Part shown: positions 56,120 to 64,000 of the stretch, piece after piece | Numbering within the stretch: the first letter of the stretch is position 1 | Layout of the letters: each line of letters begins with the position of its first letter | Origin: Henricia sp. BOLD:AAB3569 | Lineage: Eukaryota; Echinodermata; Asteroidea; Spinulosida; Echinasteridae | NCBI GenBank assembly: GCA_037783545.1 | Contig: JBBELK010000315.1 | Coordinates: 620,001 to 684,000 of the forward strand | Direction of reading: 5' to 3' | Length of the DNA stretch: 64,000 nucleotides | Program-made: the position numbers and the translations under genes | Notes under the pieces: model-generated | The model's input: the letters and a program-made list of their open reading frames with translations, nothing else | Databases searched by the model: none | What the model was told of the DNA's origin: nothing

Positions 56120-57635
56120 CTGGAGTGAAAACAAATTTGTTAATGCCATAGAGTTGTATAAGCCGTAAGGCTAGAGTGCGCAGTCGCCATGCCTCCTGTA
56201 TAAAGCCGCCGGCCCGCCCACCATGGTGCTCCAAGCGCCATGTTATGCCGCGGCAACTACTCGCGAAAAGTACCCGGATGACCATGTGTTTGTGTGTACG
56301 CGTGGCGATTTTTCTTGGTATTTTAAAACATATTTTGGTCTGTAATCCTCATTCCAAAATAGGAAATACTGGTAGTACTACTTTATAGTATGCATTTACT
56401 TGCCATTCTTACTTGAATTTTCTTTTCTTTTGGATTTTGAATTGAAATAAATGCCATGTCCACAGTCAAGTTAAATATATTGTTTTGTACGCTGTACATG
56501 TACGGTAACCGAGTTTTGTATCGCGATGGTGTTGTGGTTTCGCCATCAAATGCAAATGCTATATTACGTCAGCCGTAAATGAATTTCCCAAGTGCTATTT
56601 TCACAGCAAGAAAACTTTATTTTTTCATTCAAAATCCAACACATCCAGCCACGATTACCAAATAAACAAATTTTCTTTTTATGAATGTCAATGGGCCTGG
56701 TACTACTACACAGTGAAACTTACATATTGGTCACCCAAGGGACCGACCAAATGTGGCCAAAATAAACAGGTGGCTTTTATATGCCGGTGCAGTGGGCACA
56801 TGCATGGATATACAAACATCCTAAAACATACCACAATGCATGTGTATTGCTGAAAAACAGTGAAGTGTATGAAATAGTCCCTCGTTAAAAAGTTGAAATT
56901 TGTTAAGTTTTTAATAACAATTTAAAGCTCCTCATAAAATTGTCCATAGTAGGTTGATCCATTGAGGCAATTTACTGTATGTGGCCAGATTATCCAGGTT
57001 CAACTGCCATTGGGATTGTACACACACACACACAAATACTGGTGTCCTGGCCACTGGCCGCGTTAGACAGGGGCCCTAATAGAAGAATTGGGTATATAGG
57101 GAAAACCTGAGGGAGTATACCAACTGTGCCTTATAGCTCAGCTGGTAGAGCATCTGCCTAGTGAAAAAACAGTACAAACATGGAGCGAGGTAGGACAAAA
57201 ATATGATATTGATCAGCAGAGCTGACAATGGCCGATCATCGATCATGCATGGACATCATCACATGATTGAGGAAGGAACAAACTGCAAACGGCAGTGTTC
57301 AGTTCTTTTTGAGTTCCGTTTTACCTAATATATCTGTTAAATAGGTGGTTTAGATAATAACATTCCTCACTCGTGAAACGAAATGCCATTTCTTTGACAA
57401 CTAAATACAGCTGTATGCCGTAAAGTACACTGTACATTGTGCGCGAACGCCAGCTCTTGCCACGGCAAAACATGGCTGCCGCTCTACATGCGGGGCCGGC
57501 GAAACGTCCGAGTGCGCCCTCTAGCCTTACGGCTTATTTTTCATGCTTAGATACGTGCACGTGCTGCCTATACAGACAACGGCTTTGTTACTTCGCTTGT
57601 CACCACGGGCACATTATTGTTTTCACTCCGGATGT
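56120..57635. mobile_element. 1.5-kb element with inverted ends beside DUR3 exon 1
   Basis: Left end: GGAGTGAAAACAA (56122), ATAAGCCGTAAGGCTAGAG (56158) and ggccatgtt-like words. Right end: the same in reverse at 57519-57537 and 57617-57631. Spacing differs between arms (about 23 versus 80 bp). The centre is single copy, including a (CA)n and a tRNA-like SINE fragment. It ends about 57 bp from the exon 1 splice donor. Confidence 0.6.
57095..57170 (+). mobile_element. tRNA-like SINE fragment
   Basis: GTGCCTTATAGCTCAGCTGG with box A TAGCTCAGCTGG, then tagagcatctgcc. Box B is missing. The 5' flank 'gggaaaacctgaggga' is shared, in reverse, with 62829-62975, so both belong to one SINE family. Confidence 0.6.
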
Positions 57636-57691
57636 GACGTTGACCGACCGACAGAAGTGTTGCAAATAGGCGCATGTTTTTTGGTGCTTAC

Positions 57692-58036
57692 CTGATCTTC
57701 GTAGACGTTTTTCCGAATCCAGTTAAACCCATGTGCCATAGTGATACAGGAAATACCAAACACAGCCGTCATGATCATGGCCCCCGTAAGACTCAGCGTG
57801 GAGACCGTAAGTTCGCCGTCCGTGCTCCGGTTGGCCGCAGCGATCAACGCCACGCACTCGGGGCGAACTGTCGGACCCTGTTCGTAGCTGTCCGTAGTCG
57901 CTGTGGTCGTTGTTACATCCTCGGTTGTGTCAGTAGAATAACAATCCCCAGTCCTTACAAAGACAACGACGAGCACTCCAAAAATACCAAAGAGTTTGCC
58001 CATTCTTGCACAGGCAGTAGGAATCAAAAGCCACAT
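57692..58036 (-). CDS. DUR3: DUR3-like urea/solute symporter, exon 1 (N-terminus)
   Basis: First coding exon of a sodium:solute symporter family protein, 115 residues. The ATG at 58036 has an in-frame TAA two codons upstream. A second ATG at codon 12 has a better start context (A at -3, G at +4) and directly precedes a hydrophobic stretch (residues 15-27), so translation may begin there with a signal peptide or signal anchor. Residues 35-60 are Thr/Ser-rich and probably extracellular, and N69-R-S is a possible glycosylation site. Residues 83-104 form a hydrophobic helix that fits the first transporter helix, followed by a basic NWIRK cytosolic stretch. The exon ends at CAG with donor GTAAGC, phase 0, matching the phase of the exon at 19475. 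Exon 1 alone is poorly diagnostic; its assignment rests on phase, order and the next exons. DUR3 proteins take up urea at the plasma membrane. The Thr-rich N-terminal extension is unusual. Confidence 0.78.
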
Positions 58037-60413
58037 TCCTTAATGTACGTTAACAATTGAAGGTTCCAGGTGGTCAAAAAATGCGGCTTACATTTACAGC
58101 TGTCAATCAAACGAATAGTATTGCCGCGATTTTCTAAACTCTCCGTTTAAACAAATCCCTGGGTATTTTGACAAGTTATTGATTTCCTCACGTGGTTGGC
58201 TTCCAATATCCGGCAGAAGTGTTGAAAGCTATGTCACGCAGTCTGAAGCAGACGAAAACGGAACACGAACGTATTTCACGAACCATCAAGTTTTCCCGCC
58301 CTTGGAGCACCCAGATACATCATCAGACGACTTTTAGGATGCTGACCATTTTATTTAGCCGGCGTAAATGTTCCGATTTCGAATGGAACCACTAGCAGTT
58401 AATGCGAGGCAAGCGAAGCTCGGTTTTGCAAGAAAAGAGCAAAGTCTTCGAGGTAAACGATGGCAGGCAGACTGGAATTAATATTTTCTGTAATTGAAAG
58501 TAGTTATCTTCGTCGAATTCACAAAAAAATACGAATTCTTTCGCGGCAGAGTACTCGAGAGCGAAGCAAACTAATACACCTACAGCCTTGGCCTACATGG
58601 CAGACCTTTTTAATCCGGTTGTATTTTTGTTTCTCTCAAAAAGGGGCCACCACTCAGTAATTGTCGAGAGACCGTTCCAAGTGTTATGCGACCGTCTTTC
58701 TCATCTTGCTGCAACGAGGTGATTTGATTGAGTGCAAAATTGGGAAGAAAGATTTAGCCCGCTTCGTGAAAAAATACTCATTAGCATTCTGCCCATTTGG
58801 TAACACATTCAGGCAAGCGAAATCATACAGCACGTACCCTCCGACTGCGCACGTACCATGCGACGTGTGACAGTGATCTTGAATCTCCGTGATTGGTCGC
58901 TTGCCATTATGTGCGCGTGCCCGACAATACGTAATCATAACAGATGTGTAACAACCGCCATAGAAAATATTTGTAGAACTACAATTTTTATACGCATGCT
59001 ACATGGATACAATGTGAACACTAATCTTCTAATCAGAAATTATAATATTTATCATTGTTCGTGACCGATATAAATTAGGAACATTTTGTATTTCCTCACA
59101 ACTTGATTTCTTTATCGATGATGGATATCAACGATAACCAGATACCAAAATTAGGCATACCAAAATTACCAATATTATTATTTTTTTTTCAATTTAACTT
59201 GTGTGAAACCCATGGCTAATAAGTCGCTATGTAAACAAAAAGACAGCTGTCCGAGTCCTGCGAAATGCGAAGAACAAACGACGCTTGGTGGCAGCAGACT
59301 CGATTCTTGCACCGCAAGGAGCATGCAATGTGGTAGGTAAACTGGTTTCCAGTCCACATACTCGAGGATACTTCTACCCAACACATGTGCATTAGGCTTG
59401 GGCGATTCCATTCGGGAATCGAGTAGAATAATCCACCTTAGGAATCGGAATCGCGATTCAAGATTTCTGAGGAATCGATTCCCAGTAACCGATAACCTTT
59501 TAGCAACTGACATTCGATTCCTAGTTATTATAACTTGCCGATTCTAGAAATTACCAAGCAATTTCGTACCCAAAACACTTGACTTCTGCAAGAGTATTCA
59601 GCCTCTAATAATCTCCTCATTATAGGAACGTATGTGTGGCACAGGCTGACATCATTTTATAGACGCTCGGTGCCAACAAATAGGTCGCCATCTGCACAAT
59701 ATGCAGTATCGTCAACGTAAGCTTGGTTTCCATATCATCGCAACAAACGCAGACAGTACCGCAAACTAGACGTAAACTGCAACGCAAACGGTCGGCCAAG
59801 TTGAATCAAGTTTAACTTTTCCGATTGTTTCCGTCAGTGTGTTACGATGATGTATGGAAACTAGGTTCTAAATACGCTAAATGTAGTTGTAGTGTTTCCC
59901 GTGAAAATGGAATCGATTCCGAATCGAATGACTCCGAAAATGCTGGAGTCACCCAAGCCTAATGTGCATGTACTCTTAGTTAGTGGGTATACGTGCGATC
60001 CACATTGCACTCTAGCATGCCGAATTTAGGGCGTTCACGGTAGCCACAGCCCATTTTCTCTCATGCCCTAAACAGTTCGCGGCACGTGACCTTTTCCCCC
60101 TGCTGGTCAACGTTTTCCATCTACTTCAACAGCCTTTTGTGCTCAGTCCCAAACGATTACTTAAAGGATCGTGTCAGATTTTTCACAACAAAAAAAGATT
60201 TCGTTCAAATCTAACAATCATATAAAATAATGTTCCAAATTACTATCCATGGGAGGAAAAACAGGAAATTTTCAATCCCCAATTTGGATGTGGAAGCAAA
60301 ACGGTTGAATGTGACGATAAACAAATTGGCCACTCCAACAATTACTTTTTATACCAAAACCGTCAATGTCCAGCGCGCTTGCCTTGTGTAAACGTCCGGG
60401 CATAGCTAGTTTT
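58037..60413. other. Upstream of DUR3 exon 1: no second gene seen
   Basis: The transcription start and promoter of the minus-strand gene should lie here, but no TATA box or other element can be assigned. Open frames are short. At 59395-59480 and 59905-59960 are related inverted words (taggcttgggcgattcc / ggagtcacccaagccta, and GGAATCGATTCC-like) that bound a ~560-bp probable MITE. Confidence 0.45.
60161..60360. mobile_element. TTAAAGGATCGTGTCAGA MITE, partial
   Basis: Left end TTAAAGGATCGTGTCAGA and the 'caatttggatgt' block shared with 43120-43396. The right end is not identified. Confidence 0.55.
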
Positions 60414-60504
60414 CACTATGAGCAACTAACAATGGAAATTGGGCACAAACCATTGTTATTAACAATGGTGTGTGCCCAATTTCCATTGTTAGTTGCTCAT
60501 AGTG
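60414..60504. repeat. 91-bp almost perfect palindrome
   Basis: Arms of 45 bp with a single mismatch and a one-base centre. The left arm begins CACTATGAGCAACTAACAAT and the right arm ends with its complement. The flanks are not symmetric. Confidence 0.9.
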
Positions 60505-62677
60505 TTTGGCCTTAAAGGAAGGGAAAACACTTGCAAAGGGTTGCCTAACTCTGTACGCTTCGTGTAAGTCGCCATCTTTTGCAGTTCGGCACTCGGACTT
60601 AAGAGGGCGTGAGCCGGGACACAACAGATTTTTACATACTTCACGGCGTATGGGAGTCGGGGAAACAAGGCATCAATCTTGACGTCATCCATGCAATCGT
60701 TGCATGGTTGACGTCATCATCCCTTTCAAAATTTGTAATATGACGCTGCACATATAGTTACATTAGTTGCAGAGTTTATCATCAAAATTAATTGGGTTGC
60801 CGACGTTGAAAAGAAGATTCTCATGAAGGATTATTTCACCGGGCAATACATCAGTACTATTTTTTTTATTAAATTCGTCGATAACTTCAAACAAGTGTTC
60901 CTTCCTTTAAAAATCAAAATGATAATGGACATAAGCAATGTTGACTTTCCTTAATTTTTCGTCCTCTATTTTCATTATTGGACACAGTCACTTCTGGTAT
61001 AGAAGGAAAAACGATATACATACCTAATAATGGGCTTAACTCATTTTAGCCAAAACTGGACGTAGGCTGTTCCGGTTTTAAGAGTATGATATGGTATCGA
61101 AATCTTAAGACCCACGAAAACAATGAGGGCGTCAAAAATGCGACCTAATTAATTGTTCCTAAGTCACTTAGGAACAATTAATTAGGAAAATTCCTAACAT
61201 TTTCTAAGTTAGGAACAATTTTTACCTAAATACATCAACTATAATTATACAAACGGTAGTTTATGGGTACAGTGTAATCCAGGCTAGGCTTTGAAAAGAA
61301 AATGGCTAGGTTTTGGCCCTTAACAAGGCAAGGTTAGGCTGGACTGTAATAACAGGGATGTGATTTTTCTTTTTTTTCTCCTGAAATCAGGTTTTATTTA
61401 GCCAAAAAACATGACCCCTGTGAATCGTGTGAATCCCACGCCATAATGGCTTCACGCTGTGCGCTCGCAATTTCAGTTTTTTTTTCTTCAAACATCCAAT
61501 CACATCCATATCCCTGTAATAAGGAAAACCACGAAGCCTACCTTAGTGGGAAGCCTATCTGCTTATAGACTATTCATTTGCATGTTTGTAAAACAGCAAA
61601 GGAGTGTTTGTTGTTAAGCAAAATGATAATCATGAGGCACGGAAGTCTGCTGAAGTAGTACTTTGCGTGCTTCTTTTCATCGTTCCAAAAATCCAGTGGG
61701 TTGCTTCTGTCTCTTAATTTTCCCTTTCAAGTAGGCTTAAAGCCTTGAATTAGTAGCCATAATCGACATAGGCCTACAAAGTTGAACTGCCATAACCTTT
61801 TTTGATTGAAAATTCCTACCAAACTACCATGTCATAAATTTCCATGAACTATCTAGTTTTCAATGAACGATCTTGTGGCAATCTTCTGTGGACTAATATC
61901 TGCGATGATTCGTCATTCACAATCTCACGGTCACAATAGTCACAGCCTAACCGAACTTTAGGTCTGATTACGATCAGTCCTAAAGTTAGGAACAATTTCA
62001 GCCAAGTTATGAACAATATTTTTCCTGAGTTGCTTTATGAAATAGAACTTTAGGAATGTTCCTAAAGTTAGGAACAATTTAGATTTAGGATTGCTAAATC
62101 TTCATAAATCCGAGTTAAGAAAAATCAATACTCCTAATTTTTATGCAATAGGGGTCTCGCTCCTTTAATAGGAGTAACTCCGTCTTTCATTTTATTTTGG
62201 TTAAAAGAAAGCTGATGGATGGAACTGTCCAAATTGCAATTAAGGCTTACTATGCAAGATCATGTCCAAGTTTCACTGTTAATACATTTTGTTACCTACA
62301 CTGCGCCATCACAATTCCGATCCCAGCCATTAAACAACGGAATTTTCTCTCAAAGTCACGTTGCAAAGTCACTTTCTCAACATGCATAATTGCTAACTTT
62401 CATTCGTCAGAGACCGATTGCTGCTTGTTTGTACATTCGGCGTCTCGATCTTCCTCGATGTTGGGCTTTAAAGAGCAATTCATCATGTACTCGGCACCGT
62501 GCCATCCGGCACATCCTTCACGCTACCCGATAGCCCACGATAAATTGACGGTGATGGAGCTGGGTAGTACATGTAGGTCAAGTGGTTGATTTTTACAAGA
62601 TCAGGAATTCTTGTGTAGTACGGGTGATGTCAATTTCCGCAACGCATAATTAGTCAAAAATGCCTCAATGGCTCTTA
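60505..62677. other. No gene seen; TTAGGAACAATTT repeats
   Basis: The word TTAGGAACAATTT and its complement recur at 61150-61215 and 61980-62085, including a palindrome (attgttcctaag/cttaggaacaat). They probably mark the two ends of a ~950-bp inverted-repeat element. No coding support. Confidence 0.5.
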
Positions 62678-62817
62678 AGTGGGTCTCCCACTGTGCGATT
62701 TTTGCCACGAATTTGCTACGAATTGGTATTACCAGATACTGTCTATTGGCCCTACACACAATCGTAGCTAATCGTTCCTATAATTCGTGGCAAAAATCGT
62801 ACAGTGGGAGGCCCGAT
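62678..62817. mobile_element. 140-bp hairpin MITE with TTA target duplication
   Basis: Second copy of the family at 12507: AGTGGGTCTCCCACTGTGCG at left, mirrored by a ...CAGTGGGAGGCCCGAT end, with the shared TTTTTGCCACGAATT words. TTA flanks are at 62675-62677 and 62818-62820. Confidence 0.85.
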
Positions 62818-62828
62818 TTACGGGGGCT

Positions 62829-62975
62829 GGTGCAACCAAACTTGGTATGAGAGCTAAATCGTATAAGGGCCTTATCGGGATTCAAACCAGAGACCTCTGA
62901 TTCACCGGGCAGATGTTCTGTCAGAGCTGTTATATAAGGCACAGTGGTATCCTCCCTCTGGTTTTCCCTATGAAC
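62829..62975 (-). mobile_element. tRNA-like SINE, reverse copy
   Basis: Minus strand reads GTGCCTTATATAACAGCTCT (damaged box A), ACATCTGCCCGGTGAATCAG and box B GGTTTGAATCC. It resembles the fragment at 57095 and abuts the hairpin MITE at 62678-62817. Confidence 0.65.
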
Positions 62976-63091
62976 CCGTGCATACAGTCAGCTTTGCCAC
63001 AATAATGATGTTACATCTCTCAGCCCGCTTGGACATAAATTTTTTTATCGTCAGATGCATTATACAGGGTGGATAAAAAAATAAAAAAGAA

Positions 63092-64000
63092 ACCGAGATA
63101 TTATTGCTAATCGTTACTAAAGTAGGGCACATTATGAATCAAATGGGGATATCCTCTGTTAGGGTTGAATCTCCTCTTTAAAATGACACCCTGATCATGT
63201 CATTATGTTTCCGGTTGACTGAGCAGGGACCAGTGTTATGCAAGGGTCTAGTTATTGGTAACCTAGGACGCATCAGAAATTAACATGCCGATAAAAATGT
63301 TGGTTGGGGGGGAGGGGGGGGGGGGGGGACACCTGCATTTTCTTAAACGGAACACATTCAGTCCTACATGAGAATGCAGCGATTTTTTTGTTGAGTCCAA
63401 AGTCTGGGCGAAGGGGAACTGGTCGGTCATCCGAGAACATTAATGCAATTCAGCAGGCCTTGCAGCAGGGAGAACGCATGCAGTCATGGACAAAATAGTA
63501 CCCTTACAGAATTGTGAGACAACATCAACTGCTTTCTGGTGATCTTCAGAGGCGTCTTTAATAATTTTTCCAATGGATACTTGATCGTCCAAACAGGCTA
63601 CGCCATGGTTCAGGCCACTGGACGTCATTAAAGAAAGTGGCGCAAATTCCAAGCTACAATCCTGGACAAAATAGTTGGGACACTTGGAGTGTGTACCCCC
63701 GCTCCCGATCCCCCGTTCAATGTTGACGCCGACTGGTGCAGATTTCGGTGGCGCGCAGTACCCCAGCGACCCAACATTGCGCGGGGGCGCGGGGGTTGCA
63801 CGGGGTAATTAGCCAGAGTGTCCCAAGCTATTTTGTCCAGGATTGTAGACCCTTGCATAACATTGATCCTTGCATATCATTGATCACAATGACATGATCA
63901 GGGTGTCATTTTAAAGAGGATATTCCATCCTAACAGATGATATATCCCTTTAATTCACAATGTGCCCTACTTTAGTCACGATTAGCGATAATATCTCGGT
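63092..64000. mobile_element. Inverted-repeat element reaching the window edge
   Basis: Arms of about 155 bp: ACCGAGATATTATTGCTAAT, AGTAGGGCACATTATGAATC, ATGTCATT and TTATGCAAGGGTCTA at 63092-63255, mirrored at 63846-64000. The right arm ends exactly at the window edge, so the element may continue. It contains a nested hairpin (63654-63848) and a G-rich run (63305-63329). Confidence 0.8.
63654..63848. mobile_element. 195-bp CTACAATCCTGGACAAAATAG element
   Basis: Terminal inverted repeats CTACAATCCTGGACAAAATAG (first 20 bp exact), extended by TTGGGACACT. The centre is GC-rich with two ACCCAACATTG/CAATGTTG-like words. A related 'catggacaaaatagtaccc' lies at 63486. Confidence 0.8.

Noticed and set aside
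57674-58060. 128-codon plus-strand frame over DUR3 exon 1
   Set aside because: Antisense shadow of the real exon; the minus-strand reading has correct splice donor phase and the transporter helix.
62197-62589. 130-codon plus-strand frame
   Set aside because: No recognisable domain. Region otherwise non-coding and flanked by repeats; length compatible with chance.

Overview
This window is animal nuclear DNA. It has spliced exons with GT/AG borders, long A+T-rich non-coding stretches, tRNA-related SINEs, LINE remnants and many small inverted-repeat DNA transposons. The repeat style (frequent AGGCCTA words, tRNA-headed SINEs with a conserved central block) and the presence of a DUR3-type urea transporter suggest a marine invertebrate deuterostome, most likely an echinoderm or hemichordate. 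That assignment is inference and was not tested by a search.

The one gene I can support is on the minus strand. It encodes a DUR3-like sodium:solute symporter (urea/proton symporter family). Four exons are visible: exon 1 with the start codon (58036-57692), then 19475-19353, 18112-17902 and 16804-16589. Splice phases agree across all junctions (0, 0, 1) and the joined reading matches the N-terminal part of DUR3 proteins. The 3' exons were not found and should lie below position 16589, probably outside the window. Intron 1 is about 38.2 kb and holds most of the window.

The most striking object inside intron 1 is a long inverted repeat, 25388-27292 against 27602-29772. The arms are about 1.9 kb and the loop about 0.3 kb. 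Each arm is a decayed copy of one multi-copy animal gene that encodes a PIN/FEN-like nuclease fold, an HSFSGCDTVSA block and a cysteine-rich CXC domain. If transcribed, it would fold into a long double-stranded RNA. The right arm carries a MITE of about 254 bp that is absent from the left arm.

The rest is a mosaic of nested short elements: (1) a ~490-bp element full of GGGCGAA/TTCGCCC phrases, in six copies; (2) a second MITE family in about ten copies, recognised by a 'cagccacatagatgcagtaat' core; (3) three elements with TATAGGTTTTC ends at 32-36 kb; (4) a pair of TTAACAGATCTGTTAA-rich elements 33 kb apart in inverted orientation; (5) hairpin elements with TTA, TTAA or TA target duplications; (6) elements with internal arrays (AAGTCGACTT; ACTCTATTTAGAGTG plus telomere-like CCCTAA); (7) tRNA-derived SINEs; (8) LINE reverse-transcriptase tails; (9) a recent 1.28-kb tandem duplication at 51.4-54.0 kb; (10) many long G or C runs. 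The 16.5 kb left of the DUR3 exons and the ~6 kb right of exon 1 show no gene I can support.
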